From CALOCY01 sp942491975 (GTDB lineage Bacteria > Bacteroidota > Bacteroidia > Bacteroidales > Prolixibacteraceae), in contig CALOCY010000004.1 in NCBI GenBank assembly GCA_942491975.1, positions 310,001 to 374,000 on the forward strand: a stretch of DNA of 64,000 nucleotides, read 5' to 3'. Within the stretch, counting starts at the first letter, position 1. Every line of letters begins with the position of its first letter. This document shows positions 1 to 7,981 of the stretch, one piece after another. Both the position numbers and the translations under genes were made by a program. The notes under the pieces are model-generated. The model was not told the DNA's origin, searched no databases, and saw only the letters and a list, made by a program, of their open reading frames with translations.

Positions 1-2040
1 ATATACATAAGCAGGAAGTGAAAGTAACATTCCACTTGTTTTCTGAGTAGACGGGACTACATAATTATATTTGCGGTATCTGGCCAGTTCGCCTGTGCTA
101 TTATAATATTTCATCTCCTTTAGCCTAAGTCCTCCTGCCGGTACGCCTCCGTCAGAATTGTATGTCGTATATTTTCCGGAATATTGAATAGAGAAATCAA
201 CTTCAGGGCCAGGATTTTCACCCACATTTTTTTTGGCAACTAATTTATATTGTCCCGAAGGCAGATCTATTTCGAAATTACCATTGTTAATAATCATGTG
301 AAAATTGGGGTCGGTAATACCTTCCAGATGTACCTGAAAATGGCATTCATCATTGGCATTCCCGTCTGCCGGGCAACCCGATATCTCTGCATTGATGGTT
401 GTACGCCCCCACTTGTCTTCCGGTATTTCAATTGTTGTTGTGTATAGGGTGTCTAAAAATTGAACAACCATAAATGCATCATCATAATAGATGCCCCCGG
501 AATAGGTGTCGTAATTTGTCAAGATATTATTTGGTATTTGCCCTTTAGGGCATGTATTTGATTCAAACGTAAAGTTGACATACCCCTGAGTAGGATAAGT
601 TATTTTTTCCAGTGTCCCATATTTACATAAGACAGTATCTACTGACCGGTCTGCACTTCCCATGAATAATAACTGCCCTCCATAAAGAACAGGAGTTTCA
701 GGGACTAATTCACTGTTGTTTTTTCCATTGTAATAGCCCCAATAATCCTGGGCATTGGAAAAGCGTTCAGGAAGTAATTCTCTGTTATTGTAACTGAACA
801 AGTAAGGGTTCAGTTCTTCTTTGTCTGTTTCGGTTACAGACATTAAATACATCCTGCATCTTCTTGTATTGTCGTTGGCTGTATTGAAGGGGTTGTCCAA
901 TGTCGAGGTTTCATAGATGTATTCATAATCGAGGTTGTACGCTTTTATGGTATCATCTTCGTTGTTACAGATTACTATTTTATCAATTGCTTTTGAATTA
1001 ACCAGGTCTTGCCGTTTTGTATCTTCCAACGCTATTTTTATTTTACCGCTGCTGAATGCAATTTCACTTAGCACTACTTCGCCGTAAGTTCTTGACAGGA
1101 AGTTTTTTGTATAGGGAGGTGCTTCACATCCTCTGGAAAGTTCTGTTTCATTTGCCCTTTCTTCAATTTGAACCAGAGGATTTAGTTGATATGAAAATTC
1201 TATGGTTTTCCCATGGGGTGTTTTTATGTCCGTCAGATGCCAGGCCTGAATATATGGCTCGGATTCGCCTGAACTTGTGCTTGTTCCGGAGTAATTAAAT
1301 GTTCTCGAACTTGCACTGCTTACATGTTCAATCCCGGAGAAACCCGGATTATCTTCGTTTTTTCCGAAATAATATTTTACCCCATCCTCTCGGGTAACAA
1401 TCCATTGCTCTACTTCCCCTGATTTCGGAACTCTTTCTATTGAAGCATTCGAATGGGGGAATTGGATAAACTGTTTTGTCTTTTGATCGTAAATAAACGT
1501 TATTGAGATACCCGGGGCATTAACATAGAACCGGTCAGGTTCTAAATCCAATTCACCATTGAGTGCCGGAAGAATGTCATAATAATCAAAACCATAAAAT
1601 TCAGTATTATCAATCGGATTAATTTTAATACCAAGATCGAAATCAGCTATGAAAGTCTCTGTATTGAAATATCCATACAACGGATGGTCATCCGCCATTC
1701 CCCTCACTTCCCGTGTTATTACCCCCCCGGCATTGAGTACCCATCCCAATCCCACATTTGTGGCGAGTTGCTCTACTTTAACCCCTCCCGAATTGTACGT
1801 TAATGAAACAGGGACATTTACATTACTTTCTTTAATATTGTATAACGGGATACTAATGTTCGGTCTTCCTGCATGCAGGTTCATGTTAATTTCACTTATT
1901 CCAATCAACGCTGCAGGATTGGGGGTTGGAGGGATAAAATCAGGGTAGTGATTTTCATCCGATTCAGTATTTCCAAAAAGTACAAATGCGTTGAAAACGC
2001 ATACACTAATGATCAATGTTATAAACAATTTTTTTTGCAT
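1..2040 (-). CDS. RHS/YD-repeat-family secreted protein, N-terminal part (runs off left edge)
   Basis: The minus-strand frame is open from an ATG at 2040 to base 1, about 680 codons, and the gene continues outside the window. I translated both ends and part of the middle by hand. Residues 1-23 form a signal peptide (KKLFITLIISVCVFNAF). Residues about 97-106 read GLGWVLNAGG, the hallmark of Bacteroidota RHS/SpvB-like proteins, followed by a GGVITREV strand. Near residue 630 the segment PAGGLRLKEMKYYNS is the conserved transition that precedes the RHS repeat/core domain in this family. Known relatives are large exported proteins, often with a variable C-terminal toxin; that part is not visible here. 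Family assignment is fairly sure; a toxin role is inference only. Confidence 0.75.
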   Translation of the reverse strand, partial: MQKKLFITLIISVCVFNAFVLFGNTESDENHYPDFIPPTPNPAALIGISEINMNLHAGRPNISIPLYNIKESNVNVPVSLTYNSGGVKVEQLATNVGLGWVLNAGGVITREVRGMADDHPLYGYFNTETFIADFDLGIKINPIDNTEFYGFDYYDILPALNGELDLEPDRFYVNAPGISITFIYDQKTKQFIQFPHSNASIERVPKSGEVEQWIVTREDGVKYYFGKNEDNPGFSGIEHVSSASSRTFNYSGTSTSSGESEPYIQAWHLTDIKTPHGKTIEFSYQLNPLVQIEERANETELSRGCEAPPYTKNFLSRTYGEVVLSEIAFSSGKIKIALEDTKRQDLVNSKAIDKIVICNNEDDTIKAYNLDYEYIYETSTLDNPFNTANDNTRRCRMYLMSVTETDKEELNPYLFSYNNRELLPERFSNAQDYWGYYNGKNNSELVPETPVLYGGQLLFMGSADRSVDTVLCKYGTLEKITYPTQGYVNFTFESNTCPKGQIPNNILTNYDTYSGGIYYDDAFMVVQFLDTLYTTTIEIPEDKWGRTTINAEISGCPADGNANDECHFQVHLEGITDPNFHMIINNGNFEIDLPSGQYKLVAKKNVGENPGPEVDFSIQYSGKYTTYNSDGGVPAGGLRLKEMKYYNSTGELARYRKYNYVVPSTQKTSGMLLSLPAYVY

Positions 2041-2405
2041 AAAATCGGTTTGGCATTGTCTGTAAATGGCTTTTTTCAGCTATTTATTTTCTTATTGGTG
2101 TAATTATCGGTACACTTTTGTTTCCTGTTCCTTTTAATGTGTTGTTCCTGTTGCCCGTTTTTTTATTCGTGAAACTCAAATTTCAAAAACGTAGTGCATT
2201 GAAATTTATAAGTTGAACGAATTCCGATAGCGTAGCGTATCGGGATAAATGAGTTAATACTCCGATGCTTGCATCGATCAAAAAAGAATTCCTTTTTGAT
2301 ACCTCGACAGCTCTGCTGCGAGGTAGTTCATTGAGTATTCAATACGTAAAGCGTGAGTTCTTCCATCTTTTTAAACAACAGTCTTTAAAGATTTTTTTCA
2401 ATTTA
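2041..2405. other. Intergenic region holding repeat copy 1
   Basis: 365 bp between the RHS-type gene and the PhoH-like gene. It contains the 176-bp repeat at 2157-2332. The first ~115 bp are AT-rich leader of the RHS gene. I see no ORF or RNA gene in the remaining ~70 bp. Confidence 0.6.
2157..2332 (+). repeat. 176-bp structured dispersed repeat, copy 1
   Basis: Identical base for base to 55673-55848, in the same orientation. It contains five successive inverted repeats: AAATTTCAA/TTGAAATTT, CCGATA/TATCGG, CGATGC/GCATCG, ATCAAAAA/TTTTTGAT around a GAATTC centre, and ACCTCG(A)CAGC/GCTGCGAGGT. There is no ORF in it. Sequence diverges immediately outside these limits. Probably a non-autonomous mobile or REP-like element; the function is not known to me. 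Confidence 0.9.
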
Positions 2406-3734
2406 CTATAACAAATCACTCGCCAGTTCCGCCAGGTAGCTTCGTTCCCCTTTCACCAGGTTAACGTGTGCAAACAGGTCCTGATTGCGCATCTTTTCGG
2501 TGAGGTAAGCCAGTCCGTTCGACCGTGTATCAAGGTAAGGTGAATCAATTTGTTGAATGTCGCCTGTAAAGATCATTTTGGTGCCTTCGCCTGCGCGGGT
2601 GATAATTGTTTTTACCTCATGGGGTGTAAGGTTTTGTGCTTCATCAATAATAAAAAATGCATTGGACAGGCTGCGTCCCCTGATATAGGCCAGCGGGGTT
2701 ATAATCAACCGCTCTTCGTTGATCAGGGTGTCGATTTTCTGGTATTCGTTGCTCCGTTCGCTGTGTGAATGCTTGATGACGGTGAGGTTGTCAAACAGCG
2801 GTTGCATGTAGGGCCTTATTTTATCATCGGCGTCACCGGGCAGGAAACCCAAATCGCGGTTACTGAGGGCAACAATAGGACGGGCCAGCAGAATCTGCCC
2901 GTATAGTTTATTCTGTTCGATGGCAGCGGCCAGGGCCAGCAATGTTTTTCCCGTTCCTGCCTTCCCGGTAAGGGCAATAAGCTCAATGTTGGGGTCTAAA
3001 AGTGCATTTAAGCTGAATGTTTGTTCGGCATTGCGTGGTTTAATCCCGTAAGCGTTGCGTTTTTCAATACGCTCAATGTTTTTTGAGAACGGATTGTAAT
3101 GTGCCAGCACACTGGAGTTGCCCCCTTTGAGGATGTAGTATTCGTTGGCATCGGGGGCTTTCGGGAAAAGATTTTCGCTATACGGGATAATCCCTTTGCT
3201 GTAAAGGCTGGTGATGAGTTCATCATTGAAATTGTCAACCTCCTGTATGCCTTTGTCCAGCACATCAATATCACGTACTTTATCGCTTTGGTAATCTTCG
3301 GCCATAATTCCCAGCGATTTGGCCTTCATCCGCAGGTTAATATCTTTCGATATAAATACGACCTTACGTTTCGGGTTGCTTTGGGTGATGTGCTCGGCAA
3401 TAGCCAATATGCGGTGGTCGGGAATATCATCCCTGAATGATTCTACCATCTTTTCGGAAAATGGTTTTCCGGTTTCAATGATGAGTTTTCCTTTCCCCTG
3501 TTCCAGTAAAACGCCTCCGTCAAACAATTTCTCTCCTACAATAGCATCAAGGGTACGGGTAAATTCCCTGGCCTGGAAGTTTATGGGGTCATTCCCTTTT
3601 TTAAATTTATCCAACTCTTCAAGGACGGTAATGGGAATGACAATATCATTATCTTCGAATTTGTAAATACTTTTATGATCGTGAAGAATGACATTGGTGT
3701 CAAGTATGAAAATTTTGGTTGCTTTTTTGGGCAT
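2406..3734 (-). CDS. PhoH family protein, PIN domain plus ATPase
   Basis: 442 aa, the full length of the PhoH2/YlaK-like class. An N-terminal PIN RNase-like domain (about residues 6-150) begins with ILDTNV, which carries the first acidic site (D12). A PhoH P-loop ATPase domain (about 230-442) has Walker A GKAGTGKT at 257-264 and Walker B FFIIDEAQ at 360-367. PhoH2 proteins are described as RNA helicases/RNases; the substrate here is unknown. The ATG at 3734 is directly followed by the PIN fold. It is divergent from folC with 110 bp between them, so each probably has its own promoter. Confidence 0.9.
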   Translation of the reverse strand: MPKKATKIFILDTNVILHDHKSIYKFEDNDIVIPITVLEELDKFKKGNDPINFQAREFTRTLDAIVGEKLFDGGVLLEQGKGKLIIETGKPFSEKMVESFRDDIPDHRILAIAEHITQSNPKRKVVFISKDINLRMKAKSLGIMAEDYQSDKVRDIDVLDKGIQEVDNFNDELITSLYSKGIIPYSENLFPKAPDANEYYILKGGNSSVLAHYNPFSKNIERIEKRNAYGIKPRNAEQTFSLNALLDPNIELIALTGKAGTGKTLLALAAAIEQNKLYGQILLARPIVALSNRDLGFLPGDADDKIRPYMQPLFDNLTVIKHSHSERSNEYQKIDTLINEERLIITPLAYIRGRSLSNAFFIIDEAQNLTPHEVKTIITRAGEGTKMIFTGDIQQIDSPYLDTRSNGLAYLTEKMRNQDLFAHVNLVKGERSYLAELASDLL

Positions 3735-3844
3735 AACGTGGGTTTTTAGTTGTTCCTACGAAAGTTAATAAAAAAGTGGTGAGCATCGGTTTTATTTTTA
3801 ATACTATTTTTAGAGAGTTATTAACTGTTTAATCAACATCGGGA

Positions 3845-5137
3845 ATGAATTATCGGGAGACAATAGCTTTTTTGTTTAGCCAGTTGCCTATGTATCAGCG
3901 ACAAGGGGCTGCGGCGTATAAAAATAACCTGGATAATACCGAAGCACTGGACAGGCTGTTTGGCCACCCGCACCGGAAATATAAGACCATTCATGTGGCG
4001 GGGACCAACGGGAAGGGATCGGTATCGCATATGCTGGCATCAATACTTCAGGCTGCCGGCTATAAAACGGGGCTGTATACTTCGCCCCACCTGAAGGATT
4101 ACCGGGAGCGGATAAGGGTAAATGGTGAGATGATCCCGCAAGATGATGTTGTGCGGTTCGTGGAAGATTTTCGCCAAAAGAGCAGCGGTTTGGAATTGGA
4201 ACCTTCTTTTTTTGAATTTACCGTGGCGATGGCATTTGATTATTTTGCCCGTCAGGAGGTTGATGTGGCTGTGGTTGAAGTAGGGCTGGGCGGCCGGTTG
4301 GATTCGACCAATATTATTACGCCCGGGGTGTCGGTCATTACCAATATCAGCCTTGACCACACCGCTCTGTTGGGCGAAACGATAGAACAGATTGCGGTCG
4401 AGAAAGCAGGCATAATAAAAGAGGGGGTACCGGTGGTCATCGGGGAGAAGCAGGATGGAATAGCCCATATATTTGAATCGATAGCGGGGGAGAAGTCTGC
4501 CGAATTGTGTTATGCCGATGAAGAATACAGGGCTGACACCCTGCAGGTAATGAACGGGAGGCAGGTGTTCAACTTCAGCAAAAACGGGGTTGATGCCTAT
4601 CCGAAGCTTGAGATCGATTTGTTGGGAAAGTACCAGGAGAAAAATATTTGCACAACCCTGTCGGTTGTTAATCTGTTGATGGAGAAGGGGTGGAGGGTGA
4701 CACGCGACGATGTGTATAACGGGTTGAAAGATGTGTGTTTAAATACCGGATTGACGGGACGGTGGCAGGTGCTGAAAGATGTGCCCTATGTAGTGTGTGA
4801 TACCGGGCATAACGAAGCGGGGATACGGGTGCTGTTGGAACAGGTCAGGTGTACCCCGTTCAAAAAATTGCATATTGTATTGGGGGTGGTAAACGATAAA
4901 AATATTGCAACCATTCTCTCACTGCTTCCCGCTGAGGCTGTCTATTACTTTACCCGTGCCCGTATTCCCCGCGCCCTGGACGAGAAGGAGCTGGCACAAG
5001 AGGCTGCAGGATATAATCTGCATGGAGAAAATTATGCTGATGTCATGAGTGCCTATAAGGCAGCACTGGACAATGCCGAACGCGATGATATGATTTTTAT
5101 CGGGGGCAGTACCTTTGTGGTGGCGGAGGTATTGTAG
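3845..5137 (+). CDS. folC: Bifunctional folylpolyglutamate synthase/dihydrofolate synthase
   Basis: 430 aa, normal FolC length. The Mur-ligase-type P-loop GTNGKGS lies at residues 53-59, followed by the family signature SHMLASILQAAGY and LYTSPHLKDYRERI. The central segment EVGLGGRLDSTN (around 148) and a C-terminal CDTGHNEAG complete the ATP- and folate-binding signatures. The enzyme adds L-glutamate to dihydropteroate and folates in the cytoplasm. It converges on trmJ with only 7 bp between the stop codons. Start is the ATG at 3845. Confidence 0.95.
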   Translation: MNYRETIAFLFSQLPMYQRQGAAAYKNNLDNTEALDRLFGHPHRKYKTIHVAGTNGKGSVSHMLASILQAAGYKTGLYTSPHLKDYRERIRVNGEMIPQDDVVRFVEDFRQKSSGLELEPSFFEFTVAMAFDYFARQEVDVAVVEVGLGGRLDSTNIITPGVSVITNISLDHTALLGETIEQIAVEKAGIIKEGVPVVIGEKQDGIAHIFESIAGEKSAELCYADEEYRADTLQVMNGRQVFNFSKNGVDAYPKLEIDLLGKYQEKNICTTLSVVNLLMEKGWRVTRDDVYNGLKDVCLNTGLTGRWQVLKDVPYVVCDTGHNEAGIRVLLEQVRCTPFKKLHIVLGVVNDKNIATILSLLPAEAVYYFTRARIPRALDEKELAQEAAGYNLHGENYADVMSAYKAALDNAERDDMIFIGGSTFVVAEVL

Positions 5138-5144
5138 CAACTGT

Positions 5145-5843
5145 TTAAGTTTTATCCTTTGCCAGCTTTTTCAGGATCTTTTGACACACCGACAATACAA
5201 GGTTGATATCATCACTGTTTAATGCGTTGAGCCGTTCCGGTATCCGGTTATAAAGATTGACCTGTTTTTGCATCCTCAGGCTGTTCATCACCTCCTGCAC
5301 TTTGGCTTTCATTAAACCGAATTTGGACGAATCGACAAGCGTTTCAGGGGTATCCGCCGCTTTAAAATTTAATGGTGAAAGTTCGTAGGCATACAACATG
5401 ACCGATTGCCCCAGGTTTAATGAAGGGTATGTCGTTTTTAACGGGATAGAGCTGACAACATCGCACCGGGAAATCTCTTCGTTGGTCAGCCCGCTCTCTT
5501 CGCGGCCAAATACAATGGCATAGTTGCTTATGGTGGCTGATTTTCGGGCTATAAGCCCGTTGATTTTATCGGGGGTATGATAATCGGCCTTTACACTCCG
5601 TTTTTTTGCCGAAGTGGCAATGCTAAAGTCGATATCGGCCAGTGCCTCCTCCAATGTGCCAAACACTTCGGCTTTTTCCAGTATATCATTCGAGGCATGT
5701 GCCAGCCACCGGGCTTCTTCAGCCAGGTGATTGCACGGATTTACCAGTCGCATGTTCGTAAACCCCATGGTTTTCATGGCACGGGCTGCTGCACCTATAT
5801 TTTCAGGTACGGCTGGTTCTGTCAGTATAAAAAAACCTTTCAT
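5145..5843 (-). CDS. trmJ: tRNA/rRNA 2'-O-methyltransferase, TrmJ-like (SPOUT)
   Basis: 232 aa SpoU/TrmJ-type RNA methyltransferase. The N-terminal segment contains EPAVPENIGAAARAMKTMGF, the opening motif of SPOUT 2'-O-methyltransferases. The trefoil-knot SAM site is FGREESGLTNEE (about residue 113), followed by PSLNLGQSVMLYAYEL. The C-terminal ~70 residues are a helical extension as in TrmJ, which in E. coli methylates position 32 of several tRNAs. The exact target here is inferred. A TAGCTTTG -7-like box lies 35 bp upstream of the ATG (5878-5885). Confidence 0.85.
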   Translation of the reverse strand: MKGFFILTEPAVPENIGAAARAMKTMGFTNMRLVNPCNHLAEEARWLAHASNDILEKAEVFGTLEEALADIDFSIATSAKKRSVKADYHTPDKINGLIARKSATISNYAIVFGREESGLTNEEISRCDVVSSIPLKTTYPSLNLGQSVMLYAYELSPLNFKAADTPETLVDSSKFGLMKAKVQEVMNSLRMQKQVNLYNRIPERLNALNSDDINLVLSVCQKILKKLAKDKT

Positions 5844-5877
5844 TTGATAAAAAACAGTGTAGGTTTATGCTTGCAGG

Positions 5878-5885
5878 CAAAGCTA
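5878..5885 (-). promoter_or_regulatory. Putative -7 element for trmJ
   Basis: TAGCTTTG on the minus strand fits the Bacteroidota TAnnTTTG -7 consensus, 35 bp upstream of the trmJ ATG. No clear -33 TTG at the expected distance. Confidence 0.4.
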
Positions 5886-5934
5886 AAGATTTTTTTGGTG
5901 CTATAAAGGATGAAACGTGTGTGCTATAAAAAGT

Positions 5935-6096
5935 AAAAAGGGAACAGTTAAAAAACCATTCTCTTTTCTGTGGGCGATACTGGATTCGAACCAGTGACCC
6001 TCCCGCTATAGCGGGATGCCCTGAACCAACTATTTTTTCACTTATTTGCAATGAGTTGCTTTATGTACCCCATAGAATTCATTGGGGAATTTGAAA
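5935..6096 (-). repeat. Tandem 199-bp tRNA-Val-derived unit 1 (left part, split by IS)
   Basis: Near-identical to 6920-7080 (few mismatches). Together with 6876-6920 it made one 199-bp tandem unit before the IS1595-type element inserted after 6096. Spacing supports this: equivalent bases of units 1 and 2 are 985 bp apart, which equals 199 (period) + 779 (IS) + 7 (target duplication). Confidence 0.85.
5971..6032 (-). pseudogene. Pseudo-tRNA-Val, copy 1
   Basis: Read on the minus strand, the 3' half of the tRNA-Val at 7155-7229 is retained: T arm ACTGG-TTCGAAT-CCAGT and 3' acceptor strand ATCGCCC. The anticodon arm is replaced by the perfect palindrome CCCGCTATAGCGGG, leaving no UAC anticodon. 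The 5' acceptor strand and half of the D arm are missing: upstream of AGTTGGTTCAGGGC the sequence is A-rich. It cannot fold as a complete tRNA. Confidence 0.8.
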
Positions 6097-6875
6097 GGCT
6101 CTAGACCATTAAAAATTGAATTTTTATAATTATTTGCTGTTGGAACGGGCAATAACTTTTCTAAGTTATTCTCGTTTCAATAGCATTTCCCATAGTTCTT
6201 TTTCCATTCTGCTTTGCGATTTTTTCCATCTCCACTCACACTCTTTCAAATGGTAATCAAAGTATTTTTTCACCCCATTGAACTTGCTTAACCGTCGTTT
6301 GGTAAAGCTCCAAAATGATTCAATGCCATTAATATGTGTTCCTTTACCATCAGAAAAATGTTTGGACTTATTGATCCTGATATGTTTGTCATAACCTACA
6401 TCGACCAATCCACTATACCCCCTCCAACCATCAGTAATAACGATACTTTCAGGTAAAACTTTTCCCAATATTAGTGGGCGTAATGTTTCTCGTTTACTAT
6501 TAGGGACAATTTCAGTATACACACGGCCATCCCGTTCAAATATGCCAAATACTGGTTGCTTCCATGTCCCCCTTCCTCTTTTTTGCGGCATATTTACCCC
6601 ACGTAAACGTTTACTTCCAAAGTAAGCTTCATCCAATTCAACAATCCCAAAGAACTTCTCTAAATCTTCAATTTGCGATTCATAGATACACTCTCTAAAA
6701 AGCAGAAAATATCTATTTATCGTTTTTCTATTTAACCCTAAAATAATACTTGTTTTCGTTGCATCAATGTCGGCACAAAAACATCGTATCACTTTTTTGA
6801 TTTTGAAATCACTCAGTTTACTATATTTTACAGCCATTACAGAACAAATTTAACTAATTGTTCTGGTCTTAAGCC
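6097..6875 (-). mobile_element. IS1595-family insertion sequence, 779 bp
   Basis: One transposase ORF (6166-6837) is bounded by imperfect terminal inverted repeats: left end GGCTCTAGACCA at 6097, right end (reverse complement) GGCTTAAGACCA ending at 6875. A 7-bp direct repeat TTTGAAA flanks it (6090-6096 and 6876-6882). The uninterrupted target is preserved in unit 2 near 7072-7090, confirming the ends. The element looks complete and relatively recent. Confidence 0.9.
6166..6837 (-). CDS. IS1595 family transposase
   Basis: 223 aa. An N-terminal helix-turn-helix region (about 20-50) precedes a DDE-type catalytic domain. The likely catalytic residues are D69 in VELDEAYFG, D136 in ITDGWRGY, and N170/E173 in HINGIESFWS; the IS1595 family is known for a DDNK/DDE arrangement. 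The N-terminal zinc ribbon seen in many IS1595 transposases is absent, and residues 18-22 (RCFCA) do not restore it. The ORF is intact and inside well-defined terminal repeats, so the element may be active. Confidence 0.9.
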   Translation of the reverse strand: MAVKYSKLSDFKIKKVIRCFCADIDATKTSIILGLNRKTINRYFLLFRECIYESQIEDLEKFFGIVELDEAYFGSKRLRGVNMPQKRGRGTWKQPVFGIFERDGRVYTEIVPNSKRETLRPLILGKVLPESIVITDGWRGYSGLVDVGYDKHIRINKSKHFSDGKGTHINGIESFWSFTKRRLSKFNGVKKYFDYHLKECEWRWKKSQSRMEKELWEMLLKRE

Positions 6876-6881
6876 TTTGAA

Positions 6882-7080
6882 ATTCTTTTTTTTAGTAGAA
6901 AAGCATACTTAATAGAAATAAAAAAGGAACAGTTAAAAAACCATTCCCTTTTCTGTGGGCGATACTGGATTCGAACCAGTGACCCTCCCGCTATAGCGGG
7001 ATGCCCTGAACCAACTATTTTTTCACTTATTTGCAATGAGTTGCTTTATGTACCCCATAGAATTCATTGGGGAATTTGAA
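6882..7080 (-). repeat. Tandem 199-bp tRNA-Val-derived unit 2
   Basis: A complete 199-bp unit. It is followed at 7081 by the same leader sequence (attctttttttt, agtagaaaagcatactt, ggaacagttaaaaaaccatt) leading into the authentic tRNA-Val, so the unit repeats from 7081 to about 7216 before diverging at the 5' half of the tRNA. Confidence 0.9.
6956..7017 (-). pseudogene. Pseudo-tRNA-Val, copy 2
   Basis: Identical in structure to copy 1: intact T arm and 3' acceptor strand of tRNA-Val, anticodon arm replaced by the palindrome CCCGCTATAGCGGG (6988-7001), and the 5' acceptor strand absent. Not expected to be charged or read as a tRNA. Confidence 0.8.
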
Positions 7081-7154
7081 ATTCTTTTTTTTAGTAGAAA
7101 AGCATACTTAATAGAAATAAAAAAGGAACAGTTAAAAAACCATTCCCTTTTCTG

Positions 7155-7229
7155 TGGGCGATACTGGATTCGAACCAGTGACCCCCTGCTTGTAAGGCAG
7201 GTGCTCTGAACCAGCTGAGCTAATCGCCC
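7155..7229 (-). tRNA. tRNA-Val (UAC anticodon)
   Basis: Cloverleaf on the minus strand: acceptor GGGCGAT/ATCGCCC, D arm GCTC...GAGC, anticodon stem CCTGC/GCAGG with loop CTTACAA giving anticodon TAC (Val, GUA), five-base variable loop, T arm ACTGG-TTCGAAT-CCAGT, and discriminator A at 7155. CCA is not encoded (CAG follows), so the 3' end depends on the CCA-adding enzyme, which is also in this window. It is the only complete tRNA seen here. Confidence 0.95.
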
Positions 7230-7360
7230 CAATGCTTTTAAGTAGAACGTTGTTTTTGTTAAAAGCGATGCAAATATAAATCAAATTCGAGTAACTGCAA
7301 ATAAAAATGAAAAAAAAACAGAGACCAGAATAAATGGGCATAAGGTGAGTATAAACAAAA

Positions 7361-7390
7361 ATCCCTGAAAACAAGTGTGTTCTCAGGGAT
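7361..7390 (-). terminator. Terminator after the small HTH gene
   Basis: ATCCCTGAaAACA...TGT-TcTCAGGGAT hairpin, followed on the minus strand by a T-rich tract (ATTTTTGTTT), 22 bp past the stop at 7412. Confidence 0.7.
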
Positions 7391-7411
7391 CTGTTTTTGT
7401 GAAAAATATTT

Positions 7412-7693
7412 TTATGCCGATTTTTCTGCGATGAGTTGCTGTGCCCTGTTAAGGATGGATGTGTCGTCCAGTAACACTACCCCTCCGTTGGGGCCTGGCT
7501 CAAGGTGAATGCCAACACTCCGCCCTCTTTCGTAATTTGCGCCTCCAAAATAATTCCTGACGGTCTCCACTTCTATTTTCATCTCCTGCGCAATTTTCCT
7601 GATCGAACCGTCAGGCAAACTGTCTTTGATCTTTCGAAGCTCATTAAAGGTCATCTTTGCAGTCATAATACTATGTCTCTTTATAAGGTTCAT
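7412..7693 (-). CDS. Small HTH DNA-binding protein
   Basis: Up to 93 aa; the ATG at residue 10 (7666) is a plausible alternative start and would give 84 aa beginning MTAKMTFNELR. Residues ~14-50 (FNELRKIKDSLPDGSIRKIA, then VETVRNYFGG) look like a helix-turn-helix. The tail PGPNGGVVLLDDTSIL is conserved in a small family annotated only as DNA-binding protein in Bacteroidales, by my recollection. Function unknown. It is monocistronic with its own terminator, just upstream of tRNA-Val on the same strand. Confidence 0.7.
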   Translation of the reverse strand: MNLIKRHSIMTAKMTFNELRKIKDSLPDGSIRKIAQEMKIEVETVRNYFGGANYERGRSVGIHLEPGPNGGVVLLDDTSILNRAQQLIAEKSA

Positions 7694-7981
7694 AAAATAG
7701 TTTAATTGTTTTTTGATAGCCCCATAAAATTAGCAATTAATCATTAAATAATGCAGGATTTAAAATGATTTAAGATACAGGGTTAAAGAAAAGAGAGTGT
7801 CAAAAAAATATGTTTGGCAGGGAAAGGTTTTCTAAAGCACTTACAATAACGGATGTTCCGTATGGATTTGCAGGACAGGGACAGAAAATTATGATAAAAA
7901 TGTTAAAAAACATTTTAACATTTTTTAATACTTGACTTAATTCGTCTTTATTACACTCTGATGTTGATCAGATTTTGAGCT

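Noticed and set aside
5803..6051. 82-aa minus-strand ORF
   Set aside because: It reads through the pseudo-tRNA copy and the trmJ start; no protein features.
5935..7080. CRISPR-like reading of the repeat units near the tRNA
   Set aside because: Only two units of 199 bp without short spaced repeats, and no cas genes; they are tRNA-derived tandem duplications.
7132..7374. 80-aa minus-strand ORF containing a GSNPVS segment
   Set aside because: It overlaps the tRNA-Val gene; the segment is a translation of the T arm, a common artefact.
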